This document shows, one piece after another, positions 8,614 to 16,185 of a DNA stretch of 64,000 nt (its first letter is position 1; each line of letters starts with the position of its first letter). The notes under the pieces are model-generated. The model was not told the DNA's origin and did no database searches. It was given only the letters and a program-made list of their open reading frames with translations. This DNA is from RUG11237 sp045126515 (GTDB taxonomy: Bacteria; Bacillota; Clostridia; Lachnospirales; Lachnospiraceae), in NCBI GenBank assembly GCA_045126515.1, contig JBGVOM010000110.1, positions 62,001 through 126,000 of the forward strand. Reading direction: 5' to 3'. A program made the position numbers and the translations under genes.

Positions 8614-8762
8614 ATGAGAAAAGAAGAATTTACAAAAAGTGCATTAAAGATTCTGGCAGGTGTCACGGCGAGAGAAGCGAAAAAAATGCAAGTGCGTGTT
8701 TAACGGGATGTGTGGGCATTTTTCATCAGCCGAAAAGACCTGTGCAGAAGGAGAAACTGTAA
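8614..8762 (+). pseudogene. agrD: AgrD-like cyclic autoinducer prepeptide, disrupted by a frameshift at a run of seven A
   Basis: From ATG 8614, with an ideal Shine-Dalgarno, the frame encodes a basic amphipathic leader (MRKEEFTKSALKILAGVTAR, then EAKK) and ends after 29 codons at TAA 8701. In the -1 frame the same DNA continues as NASACLTGCVGIF and HQPKRPVQKEKL, ending at TAA 8760-8762. The HQPKxP tail and a Cys plus four residues (CVGIF) are the pattern of AgrD peptides, in which AgrB cuts after the five-residue thiolactone ring. One extra A in the run at 8680-8686 would join the parts into a 49-residue AgrD. The second part has no start codon of its own. It may be a mutation, slippage or phase variation, or a homopolymer sequencing error. 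Confidence 0.8.
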
Positions 8763-8798
8763 ATTAGGAGAAAACTATAACAAGAAAGGAAAAAAGGA

Positions 8799-9254
8799 AT
8801 GAAGAAAAATGTTAAAATAATATGTACTCTAGTATTATTAATGATGCTTGTGATTACAAGTTCTAATGTAACATTTGCACAGGAAAGCAATGAGCCGCAA
8901 GCAGTAAATGTAAATGATGTTGTTATAGGAAACACTGGAAAAAAAGAAACAGTAATTGCAGTTTTCCCAAATGGCTCCTATGTGACCAGTACAGCGAACA
9001 ATAACATAAAAGTAAAAGGAAATTCAAGTTGTAGTCATCCAGGTTATGTACCTTATGGGAGTATATATAAGCAAAAACAAAGTTACAACAAAACAAATGC
9101 TACATACTGCTATAAAGTAAGAAACGTTCAAAAGGCAAAATGTATAAGGTGCGGGAAAACGGCAGATTTTAAATTCTATGGACAATGGGAAAAAGTGAAA
9201 CATAGTTATCCATTTTTAAAGAAAACCTGCAAAGTGTGTGGATATAAAAAGTAA
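8799..9254 (+). CDS. Small secreted protein with cysteine pairs, agr-linked
   Basis: 151 residues: a signal peptide (KKNVKIICTLVLLMMLVITS, cleavage likely after TFA), then a short module (NVNDVVIGNTGKKETVIAV, then NGSYVTS), then a C-terminal part with cysteine pairs (CSHP, a lone Cys in TYCYK, CIRCGK, CKVCGYKK) that looks like a secreted zinc ribbon. It follows the agrD frame by 36 bases with no terminator between, so it should be on the same regulated transcript. I do not recognise the family. Its module resembles part of the next protein. A quorum-controlled exported effector or adhesin is possible but unproven. Confidence 0.75.
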   Translation: MKKNVKIICTLVLLMMLVITSSNVTFAQESNEPQAVNVNDVVIGNTGKKETVIAVFPNGSYVTSTANNNIKVKGNSSCSHPGYVPYGSIYKQKQSYNKTNATYCYKVRNVQKAKCIRCGKTADFKFYGQWEKVKHSYPFLKKTCKVCGYKK

Positions 9255-9292
9255 AATATATATTTTTGTGTTTTGGAAAGAAAGGGATAAAA

Positions 9293-9589
9293 ATGAGAAA
9301 AAAAATTGTAAAAGCTGTGTCAGCAGTTATGGTATTAATAGCGGCAGTAGGAATTACCGTATATGCTAAAGAAGCAAAGGTATTTTATGGTGAAGACGGG
9401 AAAATCATTCAGGTGTGGCAATCGGAGGATGCATCATCAGAGAAAGTAGTAGAGATGGAAAATGATATTATAGGTGAAGAACCAGAAGTGCATGAAGTAG
9501 GAGATATGCTGTATCATAAAGATGGAAGTGTAGAGAAAGTAATTGCTGTAAGTGAGGATGGAGAATTTATAACAGAACAATTACAGTAG
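9293..9589 (+). CDS. Small secreted acidic protein, agr-linked
   Basis: 98 residues. Start chosen at ATG 9293 (AAAGGG upstream); this gives a clean signal peptide (RKKIVKAVSAVMVLIAAVG, cleavage near VYA). The mature part is acidic. It contains EVGDMLYHKDGSVEKVIAV then EDGEFITE, matching the module of the preceding protein at D, G, E, VIAV, G and T positions. No enzyme motif. It is 38 bases after its neighbour and followed by a hairpin. Function unknown; the context suggests an exported product of the agr-like operon. Confidence 0.7.
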   Translation: MRKKIVKAVSAVMVLIAAVGITVYAKEAKVFYGEDGKIIQVWQSEDASSEKVVEMENDIIGEEPEVHEVGDMLYHKDGSVEKVIAVSEDGEFITEQLQ

Positions 9590-9628
9590 CGAAGAAGAAA
9601 AATAGCGGGCGTAAGACTCATTATGTTC

Positions 9629-9652
9629 AGGGATAAGAGGTTTCTTATCCCT
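9629..9652 (+). terminator. Hairpin between two secreted-protein genes
   Basis: AGGGATAAG (9629-9637) pairs perfectly with CTTATCCCT (9644-9652) around a six-base loop. The T tract after it is weak (TTCAG), so it may be a partial terminator or a processing hairpin just before the ribosome site of the next gene. Confidence 0.5.
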
Positions 9653-9675
9653 TTCAGTACTAGGAGGTATGTAAC

Positions 9676-10077
9676 ATGAAAAATTTAAAAAGAATTATTT
9701 GTTTAATGGCAGCTGTCTGCTTATTGGTGGTGATTCCAGCCATGGAAACAGAAGCTGCAACCACTTATACATATCAAGGATGGTCAAGTAGAGGAAAGCA
9801 GTATATTGCGTATACGAAGAACACTGTAAACTGGAATGTGAAAAAAGGCAAAAATGTGTCATGGGATGGATACCAAAGTAAGAGCGGAGTTTGTGTACGG
9901 ACATATGGCTTGTCAAAAATGAGAACATCAACTGGTAGTTTGTACAGAATAGTATGTAAAGTCGGTTTTTTGGTGGGAGCTGAATATAATGGACATAAGC
10001 TTGGGTATAGCATTAGATTTAATGATGTTATGAACCTGAAACCTAATGGAAGTTACACAATTTCATGGGATAACTAG
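9676..10077 (+). CDS. Small secreted protein of unknown function
   Basis: 133 residues beginning with a signal peptide (KRIICLMAAVCLLVVIPAME, cleavage near TEA). The mature part is rich in Tyr, Ser, Gly and Lys (TYTYQGWSSRGKQYIAY), with a beta-strand look and a single disulfide possible between two cysteines. A strong TAGGAGGT ribosome site precedes it. I do not recognise the family; the size and composition resemble exported bacteriocin-like or lactococcin-like proteins, and an ABC transporter pair follows directly. A secreted-peptide role is inference from that neighbourhood. Confidence 0.65.
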   Translation: MKNLKRIICLMAAVCLLVVIPAMETEAATTYTYQGWSSRGKQYIAYTKNTVNWNVKKGKNVSWDGYQSKSGVCVRTYGLSKMRTSTGSLYRIVCKVGFLVGAEYNGHKLGYSIRFNDVMNLKPNGSYTISWDN

Positions 10078-10090
10078 TCGGGGTAAAAGT

Positions 10091-10768
10091 ATGATTAAGC
10101 TTATAAATTTTGGAAAATATTACAACAACCAGGTTATCTTAAAAGATGTAAATCTTGAAATACCTGATAATAAGATAACTTTTATCATGGGAAAGAACGG
10201 TGCAGGTAAGACTACGCTTGTGAAATGTCTGCTTGGACTTGAGGAATATGTAGGACAAATACAATACAATTCAGGGATTCCCCAGGAAGAGTCCACAAGG
10301 AGAATGCTGGCAATTTGGGATGAATTTCCTTTTTATGATGGCATGACGGGAATAAATAATTTGTATGTATTTTCGGAAGGTTTGAAATCGCAAAAGGAGA
10401 TTTTTAAAATTGCCCAAAAATATTTAGGTAAGGAGATTTTAAAAAGAAAAGTAAAGAATTATTCTTACGGACAAAGAAAAAAACTTTCGTTAATATTGAT
10501 AGAAATATTGGAACCAAAGATTGTTATTATGGATGAGGTGTCGAATGGATTAGATTATGAAACAATGGTATATCTGAAAAAATATATTCGTGAATTAGCG
10601 AAAAGTGCAACGGTAGTTTTGATGGGACATCAGTTTGAATTTTATAATGATCTGATTGAAGAAATGATAATAATAAAAAATGGTTCGGTAAAGATATTGG
10701 AAAAGGATTTTCAGAATTCCGGGTACCAGTTGGAGGAAATGTATGAAGAAGAATTGTATTGTGAATGA
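10091..10768 (+). CDS. ABC transporter ATP-binding protein
   Basis: 225 residues. Walker A is GKNGAGKTT, the signature region is KNYSYGQRKKLSLILIE, Walker B is IVIMDEVSNGLD, and the switch region is VVLMGHQFEF. Start placed at ATG 10091, which gives the normal MIKLINFGKYYNN beginning; a longer frame from 10046 would overlap the previous gene. Its 3' end overlaps the membrane protein gene by 26 bases. With that gene it makes an ABC-2 exporter next to secreted-protein genes; export of or immunity to one of them is plausible but not shown. Confidence 0.88.
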   Translation: MIKLINFGKYYNNQVILKDVNLEIPDNKITFIMGKNGAGKTTLVKCLLGLEEYVGQIQYNSGIPQEESTRRMLAIWDEFPFYDGMTGINNLYVFSEGLKSQKEIFKIAQKYLGKEILKRKVKNYSYGQRKKLSLILIEILEPKIVIMDEVSNGLDYETMVYLKKYIRELAKSATVVLMGHQFEFYNDLIEEMIIIKNGSVKILEKDFQNSGYQLEEMYEEELYCE

Positions 10769-11684
10769 ATTGAAATTGGCTTGGTATAGTAAAATTGTGC
10801 TCGGTTTTGTTCTGGCGGTTTTGGGAAGCATATCTTTGATTTTTTATATGCAATATTCTTTTTTTAATGATGCATATGGTACATATCTTAATACGGTAAA
10901 ATTTTATCAGGAATCTGACTTGGATGCGAAACCGGATATGAAATGCGAAATTGTGCTTCAAAAAAATTTAAATTCAGCAACATCGGGTATGACAGACGAT
11001 GCCATAAATTATGATTATGCAATTTTACAACAAGCTTTGTTTTCCTCAAATTCCCAATATTCTTTAGAATTGGCTTGTGAAGGAGCAGGCTTGTTTTTCA
11101 GTGTAATATTTGGCGTGTTTGGCATCTTATTCACAACCATAGATTATAAAAGTAAATCTATAAAGCATAAAGTTGGCAGAGGTGGAAAAGATGACTATAT
11201 TTTTGGAAAATTAGTAGCCATTGTCATTTTGGATATCTTTGCTATTGGCATCTACTTTTTATCTGCAAGAGTTATGGGAAATATTCTATGGAGCAAAGTA
11301 TCTGACAAATGTGAAATCGCGTATGCATCCAATTATATCGTATATGAGAAGAATGCATTAGTTATTATGCTTATGGAAACTTTTACGCTTGCGGTTGTGT
11401 ATTCTTTGGTTGGGGCGTTACTTGGAACATTGTTTAAGAACGCATTTGCAGGAACAATCATTATGTTTGTGCTTCCGATGCTTCCTGATTTTTTAGGAAA
11501 ACTTGACTTGGGAAACGCATTCTTATTCATAGAAAAGAGAATATACAATTTTTATGGAGCTGTTTCTTGTGGTGAAAGCAGCTTCCACAGCTTGGGAAAT
11601 GCCATATTAGTTGTAGTGTTTTATGGAAGTTTGGCAGCTATATTAAATTGGATACTTGTTAAAAGAAGAAGTAGCTATAATTAG
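10743..11684 (+). CDS. ABC-2 type transporter membrane subunit
   Basis: 313 residues with about six hydrophobic segments. The first lies near the N-terminus (KIVLGFVLAVLGSISLIF), followed by an extracellular stretch of roughly 75 residues, then five clustered segments. This is the usual shape of single-lobe ABC-2 permeases with a large first outer loop. It begins inside the ATPase gene, so the two are translationally coupled. Substrate unknown. Confidence 0.8.
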   Translation: MKKNCIVNELKLAWYSKIVLGFVLAVLGSISLIFYMQYSFFNDAYGTYLNTVKFYQESDLDAKPDMKCEIVLQKNLNSATSGMTDDAINYDYAILQQALFSSNSQYSLELACEGAGLFFSVIFGVFGILFTTIDYKSKSIKHKVGRGGKDDYIFGKLVAIVILDIFAIGIYFLSARVMGNILWSKVSDKCEIAYASNYIVYEKNALVIMLMETFTLAVVYSLVGALLGTLFKNAFAGTIIMFVLPMLPDFLGKLDLGNAFLFIEKRIYNFYGAVSCGESSFHSLGNAILVVVFYGSLAAILNWILVKRRSSYN

Positions 11685-11812
11685 TTTTCCTGTCAGTATG
11701 GAAAACAATGGTATATAAATAGAGCAGCTACAATTTCAGGGTGATTTTCCCCCAATTTTGTGTTACCTTATAATTAGATTTTAAAATCAATTTATAAGGA
11801 GGGACCCAAAAT

Positions 11813-12448
11813 ATGACAAAGAAAAAGTTAGCTATAGAAATTATAGAACGTTTAAAAAAAGAATATCCGGATGCCGGATGTACTTTAGAATACAATCAGG
11901 CATGGAAATTGTTAGTCAGTGTGCGTCTGGCAGCCCAGTGTACCGATGCCAGAGTAAACGTAGTGGTACAGGATTTGTATGAAAGGTTTCCAGATGTGGA
12001 TGCACTGGCAGCGGCAGATGTGGAAGAAATCGAAAAAATTGTAAAGCCTTGTGGATTAGGACACAGTAAGGCAAGGGACATTAGTGCCTGTATGAAGATA
12101 TTGCGGGATGAATATCAGGGGAACGTTCCGGATGATTTTGATGCATTGTTAAAGCTACCGGGAGTAGGACGTAAAAGTGCAAATCTTATTATGGGGGATG
12201 TATTCGGCAAACCTGCCATAGTTACAGATACCCACTGTATTCGTCTGGTGAACCGCATGGGACTGGTGGATAATACCAAAGAACCGAAAAAGGTAGAAAT
12301 GGCACTCTGGAAAATTATACCATCGGAAGAAGGCAGTGATTTCTGTCACAGATTGGTATATCACGGAAGGGATGTGTGTACTGCACGCACAAAGCCATAC
12401 TGTGATAAATGCTGTTTAAATGATATCTGTAAAAAGAATATAACATAA
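11813..12448 (+). CDS. nth: Endonuclease III
   Basis: 211 residues, normal length for the DNA glycosylase/AP lyase that removes oxidised pyrimidines. The helix-hairpin-helix is LPGVGRKSANLIM, containing the catalytic lysine, and the catalytic aspartate lies in VTDTH. The four iron-sulfur cysteines are near the C-terminus (CTARTKPYCDKCCLNDIC). The first cysteine spacing is seven residues instead of the usual six. The GGAGGG site before ATG 11813 is strong. A hairpin terminator follows and is shared with the convergent gene. Confidence 0.95.
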   Translation: MTKKKLAIEIIERLKKEYPDAGCTLEYNQAWKLLVSVRLAAQCTDARVNVVVQDLYERFPDVDALAAADVEEIEKIVKPCGLGHSKARDISACMKILRDEYQGNVPDDFDALLKLPGVGRKSANLIMGDVFGKPAIVTDTHCIRLVNRMGLVDNTKEPKKVEMALWKIIPSEEGSDFCHRLVYHGRDVCTARTKPYCDKCCLNDICKKNIT

Positions 12449-12458
12449 AGTATAAACA

Positions 12459-12495
12459 AAAATCTCCAACCGATTTTCCGGTTGGAGATTTTTAT
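12459..12495. terminator. Bidirectional terminator between nth and the BlaI-like gene
   Basis: AATCTCCAACCG (12461-12472) pairs perfectly with CGGTTGGAGATT (12479-12490). An A run lies before it and a T run after it, so it can stop transcripts from both convergent genes. Confidence 0.9.
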
Positions 12496-12509
12496 GTACG
12501 GTAAGAAAA

Positions 12510-12926
12510 TTATTTTTTCAAATTTTTCTTACGCTGTTTTACCAATTCCTCTAAGTCGTTTAACAACTGAGTCTGGTCTTCTTCAGCATCTAATAATGCT
12601 TCTACAACACCAATTTTATTAGTGTATTTGCTTAAGAAAGAAGCATCTGTCTGAATCTGGCGCTTTGCATACTCATCAGCTGTAACGATTGGTAAATAGC
12701 TTCTTGTAAGAACAGTACCGCTGTATACGATTTCATCAATCTTAAGATATTTCTTCTGGATTAATTTCTTGATTACAGCCTGAACTGTGTTAATACTAAG
12801 GCTATCATTAACCTTTGGAATGTCTGATGCAATGACCGGACCTTCCTGTGCCCAAAATACATTCATAACGTCGAGTTCTCGTTTACTTAATTCGTATGAA
12901 TTTTCTGGATTGTTTTTACTTCTCAT
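12510..12926 (-). CDS. BlaI/MecI/CopY-family transcriptional repressor
   Basis: 138 residues. The N-terminal winged helix has the family pattern (LSKRELDVMNVFWAQEGPV, then SINTVQAVIKKLIQKKYLK), with a C-terminal dimerisation helix rich in acidic and basic residues. BlaI and MecI proteins repress beta-lactam resistance genes and are cleaved by a partner M56 metalloprotease; no such partner lies beside this gene, in contrast to the second BlaI gene at 32463. A TACATTATGTA operator overlaps its own promoter, which points to autoregulation. Confidence 0.88.
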   Translation of the reverse strand: MRSKNNPENSYELSKRELDVMNVFWAQEGPVIASDIPKVNDSLSINTVQAVIKKLIQKKYLKIDEIVYSGTVLTRSYLPIVTADEYAKRQIQTDASFLSKYTNKIGVVEALLDAEEDQTQLLNDLEELVKQRKKNLKK

Positions 12927-12948
12927 TTTAACACCACCTTGCTTTCTA

Positions 12949-12977
12949 ATGATACATTATGTAAGCTGTTTTGTCAA
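12949..12977 (-). promoter_or_regulatory. Promoter and BlaI-type operator of the repressor gene
   Basis: On the minus strand: TTGACA (12972-12977), a 17-base spacer, and TATCAT (12949-12954). Inside the spacer and -10, TACATTATGTA (12953-12963) is a dyad of the TACAnnnTGTA kind bound by BlaI/MecI proteins. This is typical negative autoregulation. Confidence 0.75.
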
Positions 12978-13062
12978 TTGATTTTCGTAGAAAAAACATT
13001 ATTTTACAATAAAGATTTTAAATAAAGTCCTATAGTAGAATTTTAGCGGAAATCGAAAATGG

Positions 13063-13117
13063 TTGACATATATAGATGACCGATATATAATTTATATATA
13101 GATAATCTATATATAAA
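13063..13117 (+). promoter_or_regulatory. Consensus promoter and perfect 27-bp palindromic operator of the PadR gene
   Basis: TTGACA (13063-13068), 17 bases, TATAAT (13086-13091): a perfect sigma-A promoter. Immediately after it, TTTATATATAGAT (13091-13103), a central A, and ATCTATATATAAA (13105-13117) form a perfect palindrome that runs into the ribosome site. A further half-site (TATATAGAT) lies in the spacer. Position and symmetry fit an autorepressing PadR dimer. Confidence 0.8.
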
Positions 13118-13122
13118 GGAGG

Positions 13123-13470
13123 ATGAATATGGCAATAGATAAAAGTTTACTCTCAGGAAGTACTTCTATGCTGGTTTTACGGCTGCTGGAAGGAAAAGAT
13201 ATGTATGGATATGAAATGATTGAGAGTTTAAGAGAAAAGTCTCAGGATGTGTTTCAATTGAAGGCAGGGACTTTGTATCCGCTACTCCATTCCTTGGAGA
13301 GTAAGGAATATGTAAAGTCCTATGAAAAGGAAATCAATGGGAAGATGAGAAAGTACTACAGTCTTACAAAAGAAGGAAACAAATACCTAAATGAGAAGAA
13401 AGAGGAGTGGCAGGAATATACAAAGGCAGTCACGAATGTATTGTGTATGGGAGGATTAGAATGTCAGTAG
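13123..13470 (+). CDS. PadR-family transcriptional regulator
   Basis: 115 residues with the winged-helix PadR pattern: LVLRLLEGKDMYGYEMIESL, then LKAGTLYPLLHSLESKEYV, then KMRKYYSLTKEGNKYL. The protein ends soon after the wing (short PadR subfamily s1). It starts at ATG 13123, just after AAAGGAGG; a second ATG at 13129 is possible. It overlaps the next gene by 10 bases, an arrangement in which the PadR repressor controls a HAAS-domain membrane protein. The perfect palindrome at its promoter is the likely binding site. Confidence 0.93.
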   Translation: MNMAIDKSLLSGSTSMLVLRLLEGKDMYGYEMIESLREKSQDVFQLKAGTLYPLLHSLESKEYVKSYEKEINGKMRKYYSLTKEGNKYLNEKKEEWQEYTKAVTNVLCMGGLECQ

Positions 13471-14810
13471 AGGAATATTTAAAAACGGTTACAGAGCAGA
13501 TAAGATGCAGGCAGGCGAGGGAATCTGTCAGAGAAGAAATGGAGGGACATTTAGAAGACCAGATAGAAGAATGTGTAAAAGAGGGTATGAGCAGGCAGGA
13601 GGCAGAGGATTTTGCAGTAAAGCAGATGGGGGATCCGGTGGAAGCAGGGATTTCCTTAGACCGGGTACATCGACCGAAAACAGCATGGGGAATGATTGCA
13701 TTTATTGGAATGTTAAGCCTTTTAGGTATGGGAGTTCAGTATTTTATCAGTATCCGGTGCGAAAACACACAGAGCTTTCAGTTTGGGACCCAGTTGGTAT
13801 ACATGATAGGGGGGGTTGTGGTACTTATGGTTATGTATTATTTAGATTACAGTTTTTTTGGAACTTATGGAAAGTATATGGCGGTTTTATTTCTGACGTT
13901 TATGTTTTTGCAGGTATTTTTTTGGGGGCTGGAATATAACGGAGCAAGGATATTTTTTTACGTTTTTGGAGGTAAGGCTATTTCACTTCGAATGTTAATG
14001 ATGTGCTTTGTTCCTATGTATGCGGGGGTGCTTTATTCTTACCGTGGAGAAGGTTTCAAAGGAATCTTAAAAAGTATGGTATTTTTAATAGTTCCGGTGT
14101 GGATTACTATGAATATGCCATGTCTTGGTCTGGCGGTGGTACTTTTTTTTACGTTGCTTATCATGTTGTCAGCTGCCATTGTGAAAGGATGGTTTGGAGG
14201 AAAGGGAAAGAAGCTGTTGGCAGCAGTCTGGGGAATGGTTCTTCTGTGTCCGCCATTATTTTTGGTGGCAGGAAAGAAGTTTGGAATATTTGCAGAATAC
14301 CAGATAGCAAGGATACAATCTTTCGTAAGCAGGAATGATCCCAATGGAAGTGGCTATGTGGATTATAGAATTCGTGAAATCTTGGAAAACAGCAGAATGA
14401 TAGGACATGGAGAAGCAACTTTGGATACATCTAATGTACTTCCGCAGGTAAGTTCGGATTTTATTATTACTCATTTGATGTCTTATTACGGAATTTTAAG
14501 TGGACTTTTGGTATTTGCACTGTTAATTTTTCTCGTATTTAAGATTTTTCATATAGCAGTGCATCAGAAGAATCAATTGGGGATGATAATTGGAATTGGT
14601 TGTGGAAGTTTGTTTGGCTTGATGATTATCGTGTATTTTCTGGAAAATATTGGACTGCTCCCATATTCTTATATATATCTGCCGTTGTTTTCTTTAGGGG
14701 GTATGGGGATATGGGTCACATATTTTCTGCTTGGCATCGTACTGAGCATTTACAAATATCAGGACATTCCGTTGAAAGTGGCGAAGAAAAAGCTTATAAT
14801 TAAAATCTAG
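13461..14810 (+). CDS. HAAS-domain protein fused to an FtsW/RodA/SpoVE-family membrane domain
   Basis: 449 residues. Start at ATG 13461 (GGGAGGATTAGA upstream). Residues 1-75 form a HAAS/permease-prefix domain (SVREEMEGHLEDQIEECVKE, then ADFAVKQMGDP-like heptads), commonly encoded beside PadR regulators. About ten membrane segments follow, with SEDS-type hallmarks near the end (IGHGEATLDTSN, then DFIITHLMSYYGILSG, then ENIGLLPYSYIYLPLFSLGG). SEDS proteins polymerise peptidoglycan glycan strands or flip lipid II. It is longer at the N-terminus than a normal RodA because of the HAAS part. I infer a PadR-regulated, non-housekeeping cell-wall enzyme. Confidence 0.85.
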   Translation: MSVEEYLKTVTEQIRCRQARESVREEMEGHLEDQIEECVKEGMSRQEAEDFAVKQMGDPVEAGISLDRVHRPKTAWGMIAFIGMLSLLGMGVQYFISIRCENTQSFQFGTQLVYMIGGVVVLMVMYYLDYSFFGTYGKYMAVLFLTFMFLQVFFWGLEYNGARIFFYVFGGKAISLRMLMMCFVPMYAGVLYSYRGEGFKGILKSMVFLIVPVWITMNMPCLGLAVVLFFTLLIMLSAAIVKGWFGGKGKKLLAAVWGMVLLCPPLFLVAGKKFGIFAEYQIARIQSFVSRNDPNGSGYVDYRIREILENSRMIGHGEATLDTSNVLPQVSSDFIITHLMSYYGILSGLLVFALLIFLVFKIFHIAVHQKNQLGMIIGIGCGSLFGLMIIVYFLENIGLLPYSYIYLPLFSLGGMGIWVTYFLLGIVLSIYKYQDIPLKVAKKKLIIKI

Positions 14811-14823
14811 GAGAAATGATATT

Positions 14824-15051
14824 ATGAAAGCAAAAATAATCAGAATTGATGAACCGGACTTTGGCTGTGAAGGCAGGATGCCGGGAACCGTTGTAATGGA
14901 CAAAGTTACCCTGGAAAATCAGGAGACCGGGGAAATAGTAATTACAAAGGCTTCAGATGCATGGCTCTATAAAGAGGATATCAATGAAGGTGATTTGGTA
15001 AATGTGGAGGAATCCACCAACGAAATTATGGGAAAGTGGGAAAATGAGTAA
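14824..15051 (+). CDS. Small beta-rich protein of unknown function
   Basis: 75 residues, acidic, with no signal peptide. It reads as a small beta-barrel (KIIRIDEPDFGCEG, then VTLENQETGEIVITK, then INEGDLVNVEE), reminiscent of but not clearly the DUF3006 proteins that accompany ComEC-like hydrolases. The site TAGGAGA precedes ATG 14824. Its stop overlaps the start of the metallo-beta-lactamase-fold gene by eight bases, so the two are translationally coupled and probably act together. I do not assign a function. Confidence 0.7.
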   Translation: MKAKIIRIDEPDFGCEGRMPGTVVMDKVTLENQETGEIVITKASDAWLYKEDINEGDLVNVEESTNEIMGKWENE

Positions 15052-16183
15052 GAAGAAAAGAAGGATTTTCCGGCTGTTAGTTTGGATGATACTGGTACTG
15101 ACAGGATGTTCGGTGAATAGCGGCAATGCAGAAGAACAGCCGGAAAGTGGTACATTGCAGGTACATTATATAGATGTGGGGCAGGGGGACAGTATTCTGT
15201 TGATGCAGGGAGAACACAGTATGCTTATTGATGCCGGAGACAATGGCTGTGGAACCAGAGTACAGTCTTATCTTCAGGCAAGTAATATTAATACGCTGGA
15301 CTATGTAATTGGAACTCATCCTGATTCTGATCATATAGGTGGTCTGGACGTTATTATTTACAAGTTTGACTGCAATCATGTGTTTATGCCTGATTGTAGC
15401 AAAGATACAAAAACTTATGAAGATGTGATTGCTTCCGCGAAAGAAAAGGGATATGAAATCACTTCCCCAGTGGCAGGGGATACTTTTCAGTTGGGAGAAG
15501 CACAGGTGATGGTGCTTTCTCCGTCTGCAGGTGCAGATTATGGCGAGGATGCCAATAATGAATCCATTGCAGTGAAAATTACTTTCGGCGAAAATATATT
15601 TTTATTCACCGGAGATTGTGAAGAAGCAGCAGAAAATCAGATGCTGCAAAGCGGATATGATTTGCAGGCAGATGTTATGAAAGCTGGACATCACGGTAGT
15701 GATACCTCTAACACCAGACCATTTTTGGAAGCAGTAAATCCTAAATACTTTGTCATTAGCTGCGGAGAAGAAAATGAATATGGTCATCCAAGAGCAGAAG
15801 TATTAAACAATTTAAGACAGTTGGGAATTGACGTATACCGTACAGATGAACAGGGAACAATCGTTGCCGTATCAGACGGAACGGACATCACCTGGAGCAC
15901 ACAGCCATCCGAAAGCTGGCAGCCGGGCGAGCCGAAGAAAAGCAGCGAGTCTGAGGAGATGGAAGGAAGTAGTCAGTCTCTAGAACTGAACAGCAGCAAT
16001 CAGGCAGAAAATGTTCAGACAACGGAAACCACATATATTTTAAACACTAACACAATGAAAATACACCGCATTGGATGCAGCAGTGTAGATGAAATGAATG
16101 AAAAAAACAAGCAGGAAACAACAAAAACTGTAGAAGAATTAGAAGTAGAAGGATATGAACCTTGCAAGCGGTGTAAACCGTAA
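15044..16183 (+). CDS. ComEC/Rec2-like metallo-beta-lactamase-fold lipoprotein
   Basis: 379 residues. Start at ATG 15044; the longer frame from 15002 overlaps the upstream gene without need. The N-terminus is a lipoprotein signal (LVLTGCS). The metallo-hydrolase domain has VGQGDSILL, the zinc motif THPDSDHIGG (His92), FTGDCEEAAE and KAGHHGSDTSN, the set seen in the soluble domain of ComEC, a DNA-uptake nuclease. A Ser/Glu-rich linker leads to a C-terminal module (TMKIHRIGCSSV, then YEPCKRCKP) like the Ada-type metal-binding tail common in secreted Firmicutes nucleases. Likely a surface-anchored nuclease or phosphodiesterase. Confidence 0.87.
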   Translation: MSKKKRRIFRLLVWMILVLTGCSVNSGNAEEQPESGTLQVHYIDVGQGDSILLMQGEHSMLIDAGDNGCGTRVQSYLQASNINTLDYVIGTHPDSDHIGGLDVIIYKFDCNHVFMPDCSKDTKTYEDVIASAKEKGYEITSPVAGDTFQLGEAQVMVLSPSAGADYGEDANNESIAVKITFGENIFLFTGDCEEAAENQMLQSGYDLQADVMKAGHHGSDTSNTRPFLEAVNPKYFVISCGEENEYGHPRAEVLNNLRQLGIDVYRTDEQGTIVAVSDGTDITWSTQPSESWQPGEPKKSSESEEMEGSSQSLELNSSNQAENVQTTETTYILNTNTMKIHRIGCSSVDEMNEKNKQETTKTVEELEVEGYEPCKRCKP

Positions 16184-16185
16184 GA

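Noticed and set aside
9629..9652. Strong terminator after the 98-residue secreted-protein gene
   Set aside because: The stem is good but the T tract is weak, so it is listed only as a hairpin with moderate confidence.
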